44,332 bases of DNA from Bacillota bacterium (GTDB lineage Bacteria > Bacillota > Clostridia > Oscillospirales > Acutalibacteraceae). The translations under genes were made by a program, and so were the position numbers. Numbering within the stretch: the first letter of the stretch is position 1; every line of letters starts with the position of its first letter. Shown in pieces: positions 17,072 to 24,872 of the stretch. Under the pieces are notes generated by a model. It had not been told where the DNA came from. It saw only the letters and a list, made by a program, of their open reading frames with translations, and did not search any database. The stretch is from assembly GCA_023412715.1 (NCBI GenBank), contig JAEZCC010000018.1, positions 1-44,332 on the forward strand. The letters run 5' to 3'.

Positions 17072-17089
17072 GTGCGGAAGTTCCCGCAC
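17072..17089 (-). promoter_or_regulatory. hairpin in the yicC leader
   Basis: The leader between the promoter and yicC is about 120 nt long and contains a perfect 6-bp stem GTGCGG / CCGCAC with a 6-nt loop. There is no T-tract, so it is not a terminator. It could be an mRNA 5' structure; I see no known riboswitch consensus. Confidence 0.35.
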
Positions 17090-17139
17090 AAAACCGGCCG
17101 GCACGGCAGCCGCAGGCGCATTCCATAATAGTATCCTTT

Positions 17140-17169
17140 ATTGTAGCAGGATTGGGGGCTCATTGTCAA
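17140..17169 (-). promoter_or_regulatory. strong sigma-A promoter of the yicC-to-spoVM run
   Basis: On the minus strand TTGACA is followed after 18 nt by TACAAT, with TGC before it (extended -10). The -35 box begins 5 nt after the stop codon of the upstream carboxyltransferase gene and no terminator separates them, so read-through from that operon is possible. Confidence 0.85.
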
Positions 17170-17174
17170 GCCGC

Positions 17175-18575
17175 TCAGACGGGGTGGATTCGCTTCTCCG
17201 CGTCGGCGTGCCGGCCGTCGATACCGTATTTTTTCTGCGCGCGCCTCTTGAAGAAATCGGCCGCGACCTTCGGGAACTGCGCATAAGAAAGCACGTCCTC
17301 CTCCTGCTCCGTCCACTCGGCGCACTCTTTGCGCAGCGTCTCGAGCTCCGGCTTCAGCAGGTCGGCGGGGCGGCAGGTGATGCGAGGCGCGTCGCCGATG
17401 ATTTTTTTCACGAACTCGTCGCTGATGGGCACGGGCGTGGTGCCGTATTTGCCCGCGACGAGGTCTTTGAATTCGTTGGTGCACATCTTGTAGCGCTCGC
17501 CGGTAATCACGTTGAACACCGCCTGTGTGCCGACGATCTGGGAGGTCGGCGTGACGAGCGGCGGATACCCGGCGTCCTTGCGCACGCGGGGGACCTCCTG
17601 CATGACCTCTTCGAGCTTGTCTGCCTTGCCGGCCTGCTTGAGCTGCGAAAGAAGGTTCGAGAGCATGCCGCCCGGCACCTGGTAGATGAGCGCCTTTGTG
17701 TTGGCCGCGAGCATCTTCGGGTCGAGCAGGCCGCTCTTGATGTATTTTTCGCGCAGGGTCATGAAATACTCGCGGATCTCGTTGAGAAGCACAAGGTCGA
17801 GGCCCGTGTCGTACGGCGTGTCCTTCAGCGCGGCGACCATCGACTCCGTCGGCGTGTGGGAAGTTCCGAGGGCCAGCGGCGACATGGCGGTGTCGAGCCA
17901 GTCGACGCCCGCCTCGACCGCCTTGAGCTCGCACATGGAGGCGAGGCCCGACGTGTAGTGCGTGTGCAATTGGACCGGAATGCCCACGGCGCCCTTGATG
18001 GCTTTCACGAGGCCGTACGTGCGGTACGGGGTCAGCAGGGCGGCCATGTCCTTGATGCAGATGGAATCCGCCCCGGCTTCTTCAATCCGCTTCGCGTAGT
18101 CGACGTAATACTCGTCCGTGAACACCGGGCCCGTCGTGTAAGAGATGGCGACCTGGACATGCGCCTTCTCTTTTTTTGCGGCGTTGATGGCAACAGTGAG
18201 GTTCTTGATGTCGTTGAGCGCATCGAAGATGCGGATGATGTCGATGCCGTTCGCCACGGAGCGCTGGACGAAATACTCGACCACGTCGTCGGAATAATGG
18301 CGGTAGCCGAGGATGTTCTGCCCGCGGAAAAGCATCTGCAGCTTTGTGTTCGGGCAGTTCTTGCGGATGACGCGCAGGCGCTCCCACGGATCTTCGTCAA
18401 GGAAGCGCAGGCAGGCGTCGAACGTCGCGCCGCCCCAGCACTCCAGAGAGTGGAAGCCCACCTGATCCAGCTTGCCTAGGATGGGCAGCATGTCCGAAAG
18501 CGGCATGCGCGTCGCAATCAGCGACTGGTGTGCGTCGCGCAGGACCACTTCGGTGATTCCGATTTTCTGTGCCAT
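17175..18575 (-). CDS. oadA: biotin-dependent carboxyltransferase, OadA / pyruvate carboxylase B / transcarboxylase 5S type
   Basis: This subunit moves CO2 between carboxybiotin and pyruvate/oxaloacetate. The 466 residues start MAQKIGITEVVLRDAHQS and have the TIM-barrel carboxyltransferase features: ECWGGATFD, LFRGQN, IRIFDALND, the metal ligands of LHTHYTSG and the carboxylated-lysine segment ICIKDMA. The conserved carboxyltransferase domain follows to about 440. There is no C-terminal biotin domain; that function is in the neighbouring gene. It is last in a three-gene operon with the biotin carrier and a second carboxyltransferase. It could work as oxaloacetate decarboxylase alpha or as the 5S subunit of a transcarboxylase; the absence of a membrane beta subunit here favours the latter. 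Confidence 0.85.
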   Translation of the reverse strand: MAQKIGITEVVLRDAHQSLIATRMPLSDMLPILGKLDQVGFHSLECWGGATFDACLRFLDEDPWERLRVIRKNCPNTKLQMLFRGQNILGYRHYSDDVVEYFVQRSVANGIDIIRIFDALNDIKNLTVAINAAKKEKAHVQVAISYTTGPVFTDEYYVDYAKRIEEAGADSICIKDMAALLTPYRTYGLVKAIKGAVGIPVQLHTHYTSGLASMCELKAVEAGVDWLDTAMSPLALGTSHTPTESMVAALKDTPYDTGLDLVLLNEIREYFMTLREKYIKSGLLDPKMLAANTKALIYQVPGGMLSNLLSQLKQAGKADKLEEVMQEVPRVRKDAGYPPLVTPTSQIVGTQAVFNVITGERYKMCTNEFKDLVAGKYGTTPVPISDEFVKKIIGDAPRITCRPADLLKPELETLRKECAEWTEQEEDVLSYAQFPKVAADFFKRRAQKKYGIDGRHADAEKRIHPV

Positions 18576-18590
18576 AATGTCCGCGCCCCC

Positions 18591-18965
18591 TTAGCCGAGG
18601 GAAACAAGGGGATCGCCGGAGTTCACGTTATCCCCCTTGTTCACAAGGACGGCGGCGACGGCCGCGTCGTGCGGCGCCATGATTTCGTTTTCCATCTTCA
18701 TCGCTTCCAGAACGAGCAGTACGTCGCCTTTTTTCACGCTCTGGCCGGGTTTGACCGCCACGCTGACAATGGTGCCGGGCATGGGGCTGGTGATTGTCTC
18801 GCCGTCTGCCGGAGCGGACGCTTTCGGCGCAGACGGGGCCGCAGGAGCCGGAGAAGCGGCGGGCGCCGCGGCTTTTTCCGGTACGGGCGCCGCGGCCGGA
18901 GCTGCGGCTTCTTCCACCTGAACGTCATAGACGGTACCGTTGACCGTAACCTTCAAATGTTTCAT
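18591..18965 (-). CDS. biotin carrier protein (BCCP / transcarboxylase 1.3S type)
   Basis: The 124-residue protein has a short N-terminal docking region (MKHLKVTVNGTVYDVQVEE), an Ala/Pro-rich flexible linker (about 20-50) and a biotinyl domain with EAMKME, the lysine being the biotin site. The PMPGTI turn matches the family. The ATG at 18965 follows AGGGGGT. The swinging biotin would shuttle CO2 between the two carboxyltransferases encoded on either side. Confidence 0.93.
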   Translation of the reverse strand: MKHLKVTVNGTVYDVQVEEAAAPAAAPVPEKAAAPAASPAPAAPSAPKASAPADGETITSPMPGTIVSVAVKPGQSVKKGDVLLVLEAMKMENEIMAPHDAAVAAVLVNKGDNVNSGDPLVSLG

Positions 18966-19004
18966 CGTAATAAGACCCCCTGTAAATTTGGATGGAGCGT
19001 AACG

Positions 19005-20357
19005 TCAGAGCTGGATGTCCGCGTGCTTTTTCGGGAGCGTCGAGACGCGCTTGCCCGAAAGCATGTCCAGACAGGAAAGAATCTTCTTCCTGGTCTGTTC
19101 CGGCTCGACGACATCTTCAATCATGCCGCCGGCCGCAGCCGCAAGGGCGCCGGCCCGCGTGGTTCTGTATTCTTCGATGAGCTTTTTCCTGTCCTCGGCC
19201 GGGTGTTCGGACCCTTTGAGGCGGTCGTTCCAAAGGAAGATGGCCCCCGTCTCCGGCGCAAGGGTGGAAACGGCCGCGGACGGCCACGCAAACGCATAAT
19301 CCGCGTTCGCGCCGCGCCCGGCGACGGCGATATAGACCGGCCCGCAGGCTCTGCCCGTCACGGCGGCGATTTTTGCCGTCGTCGCTTCGGAGTAGGCGCT
19401 GGAGAGCTTGGACGCTTCTTTCACCGTCGCGAACCTCTCCGCGTCCACAAAGGTGACGACGGGCAGGGAAAACGAATCGCAGAAGCGGACGAACCGCGCC
19501 GCCTTCGAGCAGGAATCGGCGTCGATGACTCCGCCGAGCGCCACGGCCCCCGCGGCCGTTCCGCCGAACCGGACCAGCGCGATCACCGCGCCCGCGCCGA
19601 ACGCTTCGCCAAGCTCCAGAAAGCTGCCGCCGTCCGCAGCCGAACGGATAATATCGCGCGGCGACGACGCCCGCCGGATATCCGCGTCCGGCGACAAAGC
19701 GTCGAACAGCGGGGCGACGGCGAGGTTGTTCGCGGGCAGCATTGAGAGAATCGTGCGGACCGTGCGCACCGCATCCTCCTCGCCTTTCGCAACGACGTGG
19801 CAGACGCCGAGCTTTTCCGTTTCCTGTGCGGAGCCGCCCTCCCCGTCCGTCGCGACCGTCAGCTCCGCCTTTTCAGACATGACGACAAGGTCCGCGCCGG
19901 CCGCCATCATCGCGAGAGTGCCGGTGCACGGCCCCAGCACGAGAGAAACGGTCGGCACAACGCCGGAAAGGCTGTTGGCGGCCAGCAGGATCTCTCCAAA
20001 CGACGAGAGCATATCCGCGCCTTCGTCAAGCCTTCCCCCGATGGAATCGTAGATCCCCACGACGGGAACCCCCGCTTTCAAAGCCAGCTGAAAGGTTTTT
20101 CTGATTTTGGAGGCCTGCGCCTTCGACATGGCCCCGCCGGCGACGTCGCTGTTCTGCGAAAAGGCACAGACCGGCGAGCCGTTTATCTTCCCGAACCCCG
20201 CGACGGCCTCCGCGCTGCCGCCGCCGGACGCCGCATACGCATCGATTTCGTCGAACTCCGCGCCGTCGAACAGCAGGGCCAGGCGGCGATAGCCCGCCGT
20301 CTGCCGCACGCTGGCGCGCAATTCCTGCAACTTTGCCGCATCGTCGGCATTTTTCAT
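19005..20357 (-). CDS. acyl-CoA carboxyltransferase subunit (MmdA / transcarboxylase 12S family, divergent)
   Basis: From ATG 20357 (MKNADDAAKLQEL, after GGGGGA) the protein has 450 residues, about 60 fewer than typical 12S/MmdA subunits. It has the crotonase-like duplicated fold: an N-terminal half with GIYDSIGGRLDEG and GPCTGTLAMMAAGADLVVMSE, and a C-terminal half with VTFVDAERFAT and YIAVAGRGANADYAFAWPSA. These stretches match the carboxyltransferase family but the usual acyl-CoA site glycines are partly changed, so the CoA substrate cannot be named. It is the first gene of the operon and has its own promoter. Confidence 0.8.
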   Translation of the reverse strand: MKNADDAAKLQELRASVRQTAGYRRLALLFDGAEFDEIDAYAASGGGSAEAVAGFGKINGSPVCAFSQNSDVAGGAMSKAQASKIRKTFQLALKAGVPVVGIYDSIGGRLDEGADMLSSFGEILLAANSLSGVVPTVSLVLGPCTGTLAMMAAGADLVVMSEKAELTVATDGEGGSAQETEKLGVCHVVAKGEEDAVRTVRTILSMLPANNLAVAPLFDALSPDADIRRASSPRDIIRSAADGGSFLELGEAFGAGAVIALVRFGGTAAGAVALGGVIDADSCSKAARFVRFCDSFSLPVVTFVDAERFATVKEASKLSSAYSEATTAKIAAVTGRACGPVYIAVAGRGANADYAFAWPSAAVSTLAPETGAIFLWNDRLKGSEHPAEDRKKLIEEYRTTRAGALAAAAGGMIEDVVEPEQTRKKILSCLDMLSGKRVSTLPKKHADIQL

Positions 20358-20413
20358 GATTGATTCCCCCGTTATGCGCACTCCGTCCGCACAGTATTTT
20401 CATATTCAGTTCG

Positions 20414-20442
20414 ATTATAAACAATTTCGGCAATCTTGACAA
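20414..20442 (-). promoter_or_regulatory. sigma-A promoter of the carboxyltransferase operon
   Basis: On the minus strand TTGTCA, 17 nt, TATAAT lies about 55 nt upstream of the first carboxyltransferase gene. The boxes and spacing are near consensus. Confidence 0.85.
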
Positions 20443-20455
20443 GCAAAATTGCCGA
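20427..20455. promoter_or_regulatory. palindromic operator candidate over the -35 box
   Basis: TCGGCAAT, 13 nt, ATTGCCGA is a perfect 8-bp inverted repeat. It brackets the -35 box of the carboxyltransferase promoter, the usual position for a repressor site. No regulator gene is adjacent. Confidence 0.55.
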
Positions 20456-20477
20456 CGATGTAGAAAAGTGATTCTTT

Positions 20478-21269
20478 TTAAGTACCGCGGCCGCCGCGGC
20501 TGTTCCCGGGCCGCCGCACGCTTTCCGCGGCCGGTTTTTCCAGCCCTGCGGCCGCCCGCAGGGACGCGGTTTCTTCCGGGGAAAGCCTGCGCCATTTGCC
20601 CGGGGCCAGCATGCCGAGGCGCACCGGCCCGAACGCGGTGCGCTTCAGACGGGCGGTCTCAAGGCCCAGGGCCTCGCACATTCTGCGGATTTCCCGGTTC
20701 CGGCCTTCGTGCAGGACAATCTGCAGCACGACGCGCCCCGGCTCTGCGGCGAGCACGCTCACCCCGGCGGGGGCGGTCTTCCGGCCCTCGATGACAATCC
20801 CCTGCTCCATCTGCTGCAGCTGCTCGCGGCTGACGCCCGGCCGCACCGTGACGCGGTACGTCTTCTCGACGTGGCGGGAGGGGTGCATCATCGCGTTGGC
20901 GAAGGCGCCGTCGTTCGTCATCAGCAGAAGGCCCTCCGACTCGCGGTCCAGCCTTCCGATCGGATAGACGCGCTGTGGGATCGAGCGGACCAGCTCCGCG
21001 ACGCATTTGCGCTCCATCTCGTCGCTCATGGTCGTGATATACCCGCGCGGCTTGTTTAGCATGATGTACAGATTCTCCGTCCGCACCGGGCGGCGCAGCA
21101 GGCGCCCGTTCAGCGCGATGCGGTCGCGGGCGGGGTCGGCCTTCATGCCGACGGAGGCGACGGCGCCGTTGACGGTGACCTTGCCCTGCCGGATAAGCTC
21201 CTCGGCCGCCCGCCGGGAAGCGACGCCGAAATCGGCGAGGATTTTTTGAAGTCTGATTTCTTCTGACAT
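20478..21269 (-). CDS. rluB: RluB-type 23S rRNA pseudouridine synthase
   Basis: The 263 residues start at ATG 21269 (MSEEIRLQKILADFGVASRR) after AAAGGTGA. The N-terminal S4 RNA-binding domain (about 1-60) is followed by the RsuA-family catalytic domain with PIGRLDRESEGLLL, whose Asp is the nucleophile, and EGRNREIRRM. RluB modifies U2605 of 23S rRNA. The much longer in-frame upstream extension covers the D,D-carboxypeptidase gene and is spurious. Placement after scpB and dac genes is frequent in Firmicutes. Confidence 0.92.
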   Translation of the reverse strand: MSEEIRLQKILADFGVASRRAAEELIRQGKVTVNGAVASVGMKADPARDRIALNGRLLRRPVRTENLYIMLNKPRGYITTMSDEMERKCVAELVRSIPQRVYPIGRLDRESEGLLLMTNDGAFANAMMHPSRHVEKTYRVTVRPGVSREQLQQMEQGIVIEGRKTAPAGVSVLAAEPGRVVLQIVLHEGRNREIRRMCEALGLETARLKRTAFGPVRLGMLAPGKWRRLSPEETASLRAAAGLEKPAAESVRRPGNSRGGRGT

Positions 21270-21292
21270 TTTTTCACCTTTTTCCGGCCGCG

Positions 21293-22441
21293 CTATCGGA
21301 AGGAAAACAAATTCAGAATCCAGTCCCACAGCTTTTGCAGCCAACTTTTCCGCGCGGGAGGCTGCGCGATGTTCTCGGAGGCCAAAAGCTCCGTCTGCGC
21401 CACGGTCTTCCCGGCGCAGGTATAGCGGACGGCACCCAGCACCTGTCCCTCCCGGACGGGCGCATAGGCAAAGCGCGGCAGCTCGACGGTCCTTGTCAGC
21501 GGCTGCCCGTAGTCGGTGACAACGCTGTCCCCCGCCGTGCCGCAGACCTGCACGCTGTCTTTTACCCCGCCCACGAGGGGAATGGAAACCCGGTAGGCGG
21601 AATCGTCGATTCTGTTGCTCACAAGCCGCGAAAAGCCGTAGTCGAACAGCGCGGCATGATCCTTCCAGTCGTCCGGGTCGCTGAGCGTCACCGCGACAAG
21701 GTGCACGCCGTTCTTCTGGGCGGACGAAACAAGGCAACGCCCGGCTTTGTCGGTAAAGCCGGTCTTCACCCCGTCGCACCCCAGGTACATGGTGAGAAGC
21801 TTGTTGTGGTTCGTGAGGATGCACGTCTGCGCCGGATTCAGGAACGTGACCTTCGCCTTTTTCTGGCACACCAGCTTCGCAAAACCCGTGTTCTTCAGCG
21901 CCGCCTGCGCCAGAATGGCCATGTCGCACGCGGTGGAGTAATGCTGCGCGTCGTCAAGGCCGGAAGGCGTGACGAAATGCGACTCTTTCATGCCGAGGGC
22001 GGCAGCCTTGGCGTTCATCTTCGCGGCGAACGCATCGAGAGAGCCGCCGACGGCGATTGCCGCGGAATTGGCGGCGTCGTTGCCGGAAACCAGCAGCATA
22101 CCGGCGGCAAGGCTGCTCAAAGTCAGCCTGTCGCCCGCGTGCAGGTTCATGGAAGAGCCTCCGACCCGCACCATCTCGGGCGTTATGGTGACCGCCTTGT
22201 CGTTTTTTTTCGCTTCCTCCAGTGTGAGAAGCGCCGTCATGATTTTGGTCGTACTGGCCATGGCAAGCTTCTGATGCTCATTTTTGGCATAAAGAACCGT
22301 ACCGTCGTCCGCATTGACCAGAATGGCCGATTTTGCAGAAACCGACGGTACGTTCGCAGCCTGCGCCGCAGACGGCCAGAGGGCCGCCGCGAGCACTAAA
22401 AGCACGACCGGGCCCGTTTTTTTCCATTTCAACGCAACCAC
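21293..22441 (-). CDS. penicillin-binding D-alanyl-D-alanine carboxypeptidase (DacB/DacF type)
   Basis: A class C low-molecular-weight PBP that trims the pentapeptide of peptidoglycan. The 382 residues have an N-terminal signal peptide (about 1-28, cleaved near AQAA), the catalytic SxxK (STTK 63-66), SGN (119-121) and KTG (226-228), a C-terminal beta domain, and a final amphipathic/hydrophobic helix WLQKLWDWILNLF that would hold it to the membrane. The start shown is GTG 22441; a TTG three codons later has the better-placed ribosome site AGGTGG. With ytfJ upstream, a spore-cortex role like DacF is possible but not shown. Confidence 0.9.
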   Translation of the reverse strand: MVALKWKKTGPVVLLVLAAALWPSAAQAANVPSVSAKSAILVNADDGTVLYAKNEHQKLAMASTTKIMTALLTLEEAKKNDKAVTITPEMVRVGGSSMNLHAGDRLTLSSLAAGMLLVSGNDAANSAAIAVGGSLDAFAAKMNAKAAALGMKESHFVTPSGLDDAQHYSTACDMAILAQAALKNTGFAKLVCQKKAKVTFLNPAQTCILTNHNKLLTMYLGCDGVKTGFTDKAGRCLVSSAQKNGVHLVAVTLSDPDDWKDHAALFDYGFSRLVSNRIDDSAYRVSIPLVGGVKDSVQVCGTAGDSVVTDYGQPLTRTVELPRFAYAPVREGQVLGAVRYTCAGKTVAQTELLASENIAQPPARKSWLQKLWDWILNLFSFR

Positions 22442-22477
22442 CTGCCCGCTTTATTTATATGCGGGCAGGGCCGTTCG

Positions 22478-22918
22478 TCATGAGTTGTTTTCCGTACCTT
22501 CAGAGGTTTTCGGAGCGGCGGCATTTTCAGGCTGCTGCTTCTGCTTTTTGCCCTTCCCGAAAAGCCCGGCGACCTTGTCAATCATTTCCGGGGCCTGTTC
22601 GATGACCCTGTCGACCGAGGTGCTGCCGGGGTCCACCCGCAGCAGCTTGACTTCGCCGTTCGAGATGGTCAGAAAAGCGACGGGGCTGATCGAGACGCCG
22701 GCGCCGGTGCCGCCGCCGAAAAACTGTTTTTCCGGCATGGACTTCGCCGCAAAGTCGGAACCGCCGGAGGCGAAGCCGTAGCTGACCTTCGAGATCGGCA
22801 CGATTATGGTCCCGTCCGGGGACGTGATGGGGTCGCCGATGATGGAATTGACGTCCACCATCTGTTTGATCTTTTCAAGGGTCGTTCCCATAAGCCCTTC
22901 GATTGGATGATCTGCCAT
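22478..22918 (-). CDS. ytfJ: GerW/YtfJ-family sporulation protein
   Basis: The protein starts at ATG 22918 (MADHPIEGLMGTTLEKIKQMVD) after AAAGGTGG and has 146 residues. The family core is complete: VNSIIGDPI, TIIVPISKVSYGF, and FGGGTGAGVSISPVAFL. In Bacillus YtfJ is forespore-expressed and its loss affects germination. A C-terminal Lys/Gln-rich tail follows. The gene lies between DUF2953 and the carboxypeptidase, an arrangement conserved in clostridia. Confidence 0.92.
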   Translation of the reverse strand: MADHPIEGLMGTTLEKIKQMVDVNSIIGDPITSPDGTIIVPISKVSYGFASGGSDFAAKSMPEKQFFGGGTGAGVSISPVAFLTISNGEVKLLRVDPGSTSVDRVIEQAPEMIDKVAGLFGKGKKQKQQPENAAAPKTSEGTENNS

Positions 22919-22973
22919 AGAGAGCACCACCTTTTTTTATTTCCAGCAGTATTCTTTCCCTGTTTTCCGGAAC

Positions 22974-23594
22974 TTACGCCCCGACCTGCCTTTTCAGCTT
23001 CTTTGAAATCCTCACAAAACGCACCAGCCCGTAAACCGCGGCAATCAAAAGGAAAATCAGGCGGATTCCCGCCTTCATCTCGAACCGCACGCTGCTGTCC
23101 CGGCCGCTGAAATCCGGGTCGACGGTGATGGACCATTTTTTGCATTTCACCTGCGACAGAACAGCCCCCGCCGCCGTGCCGACGGCGGCGCAGACGGTCC
23201 CGTATTCCACCGCGGTCTGCGCGGCGTCGTCGCCTCCGACGGAGATGGTCAGCAGGAACCTGCCGACACGGAAGTGGGCAAACAGCTTTTTCGCCGTGCC
23301 GGAAGCCGCCGACGCGGTCTCCTGCAGGACGGAGAGAAATCCCGAAAGGCCGCGTTTTTCCAGAAGGCCGCGGAGCTTCGCACCGAGGCCCGCGGGAGCT
23401 TCCTTTTCGGCGGCCTGCTCCGTCTCCCCCTTCTTCTCTTTTTCAGGGGGACGCGGAAACACCGTATAGTGGAAAAACAGATATCCCACGCGCAGGAAAA
23501 AACTCCCGTCGAACCGGACGAAACAAGTCACCCGGCTCAGGTTCAGCAGCAGAAGGAGCGCCGCCGCCAGCGCAGAAAAAAGCAAAGCGTTCAT
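22974..23594 (-). CDS. DUF2953 protein (YtfI-like)
   Basis: The 206-residue protein starts at ATG 23594 (MNALLFSALAAALLLLLNL), overlapping the scpB stop by four bases. It has an N-terminal membrane helix, a charged linker rich in Glu/Lys, and a DUF2953 region with the motif VEYGTVCAAVGTAAG and the end segment DPDFSGRDSSVRFEMKAG, followed by a second hydrophobic segment. The partner of this family is usually ytfJ, directly downstream here. The biochemical role is unknown. Confidence 0.85.
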   Translation of the reverse strand: MNALLFSALAAALLLLLNLSRVTCFVRFDGSFFLRVGYLFFHYTVFPRPPEKEKKGETEQAAEKEAPAGLGAKLRGLLEKRGLSGFLSVLQETASAASGTAKKLFAHFRVGRFLLTISVGGDDAAQTAVEYGTVCAAVGTAAGAVLSQVKCKKWSITVDPDFSGRDSSVRFEMKAGIRLIFLLIAAVYGLVRFVRISKKLKRQVGA

Positions 23595-24163
23595 CCGGCG
23601 TCCTTCTCCGCTTCCGGCTCCGCCGCCTGTGCCTCGTCTTCTTCCCCGCGCTCCAGCGGAGGCAGCTCGTCCAGGGAAGAAATGCCGAGACACCGCAGAA
23701 AATCCGGCGTGGTGCGGTACAGAAGCGGGCGGCCCGGCAACTCCAGCCTTCCGTGCTCCTCCAGAAGCCCCTTAGCCGTCAGGCTTGAAATGACGCCGGA
23801 GCAGTCCACCCCGCGGACCTGTTCGACAAACGATTTCGTTACGGGCTGGTTATAGGCCACGACGGCCAGAACCTCCAGCGCGGCCTGCGAAAGGGGCATG
23901 TTCCGCCTCATGTCGAGCGCCTCGCGCACCTCGGCGGCGTATTCCTGCCGGGTGCACATCTGCCAGCCGTCGTTCAGGCGGACGATCTGCACGCCGCCGT
24001 TCGTGCTGTTGAACCGGTCCGCCAGGTCGTTCATCACCTTTTCCGCCGTGGGCCTGTCCATGCCGAGGACGGCGGAAATGCGGTCGAGGGTCACGGCCTC
24101 GCCGCTCGCGAACAGGATGGCTTCGATTGCGCCCTGAATTTTCTTGATTTCCAAAACATTCAC
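23591..24163 (-). CDS. scpB: ScpB, condensin complex kleisin-associated subunit
   Basis: ScpB dimers bind ScpA in the SMC-ScpAB condensin that organises and segregates the chromosome. The 190 residues have two winged-helix domains and the signature LAVVAYNQPVTKSFVEQVRGVDCSGVI. The start is a GTG within the scpA stop (GTGA, 4-nt overlap), and the end overlaps the next gene, so translation is coupled throughout. The C-terminus is acidic. Confidence 0.96.
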   Translation of the reverse strand: MNVLEIKKIQGAIEAILFASGEAVTLDRISAVLGMDRPTAEKVMNDLADRFNSTNGGVQIVRLNDGWQMCTRQEYAAEVREALDMRRNMPLSQAALEVLAVVAYNQPVTKSFVEQVRGVDCSGVISSLTAKGLLEEHGRLELPGRPLLYRTTPDFLRCLGISSLDELPPLERGEEDEAQAAEPEAEKDAG

Positions 24164-24861
24164 CGCCGCTTCAATAGCTTTACCGTGCCGTCGTTCTCGC
24201 CTTCCAGGCGGATCCGCCTGCCCTTGACCAGCTCCAGCACGGCGAGGAAGGTCGCCACCAGCTCGGACCTTCCCCGGCAGCCGCGGAAAAGCTCTTCATA
24301 TCTGGCCGCGCCGGAAGCTTTCAGGCGCCTGAGCACATGGATGATGCGCGAGGTCACGCTTACGATTTTATGCGACACAATGCCGGAAAACGCCTCCGCA
24401 GGAGGCGGAAGGAACCGCTTGCCCCGTCCCATGGCGCTGCGGAGGGCTTCCAGAAGCTTCTGCGGGGCAATGCGCCCGCGGTAAGAGGTATCGAATTCGA
24501 TCGGAAGCGGTTCGCGCGTGAGGGCGTCGAAGCTGACGCGCCCGGAAAGGAGCGCCGCCACGCGCCTGCATTCCTGGTATTCCAGCAGCTGGCCGGTCAG
24601 CTCCCGGGTCATCTGCTCCGCTTCTTCGGGCTTCGGAAGAAGCGACACCGTCTTGATGTAGACAAGGCGCGCGGCCATTTCGAGAAATTCGCTCGCAACG
24701 TCCATACTATGCCGCTGCATCTGCCCGACCTGCTCGAGGTACTGGTCCACAAGGTCGGTGATGCGGATTTCACAGATGCTGAGCTTGTTTTTCGCAATCA
24801 GGGCAAGCAGAAGATCGAGCGGGCCCTCGAACGTCCCCAGCTTGTAACTTAGCTTTTCCAT
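24160..24861 (-). CDS. scpA: ScpA, kleisin subunit of SMC condensin
   Basis: The 233 residues begin MEKLSYKLGTFEGPLDLLLALI, the conserved N-terminal SMC-neck-binding helix, followed by EFLEMAARLVYIKTVSLLP and a C-terminal winged helix (ATFLAVLELVKGRRIRL). Length and motifs are normal. It follows the M50 protease by 11 nt and overlaps scpB by 4 nt. smc itself is not in the window. Confidence 0.96.
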   Translation of the reverse strand: MEKLSYKLGTFEGPLDLLLALIAKNKLSICEIRITDLVDQYLEQVGQMQRHSMDVASEFLEMAARLVYIKTVSLLPKPEEAEQMTRELTGQLLEYQECRRVAALLSGRVSFDALTREPLPIEFDTSYRGRIAPQKLLEALRSAMGRGKRFLPPPAEAFSGIVSHKIVSVTSRIIHVLRRLKASGAARYEELFRGCRGRSELVATFLAVLELVKGRRIRLEGENDGTVKLLKRR

Positions 24862-24872
24862 TTTTCACCGTT

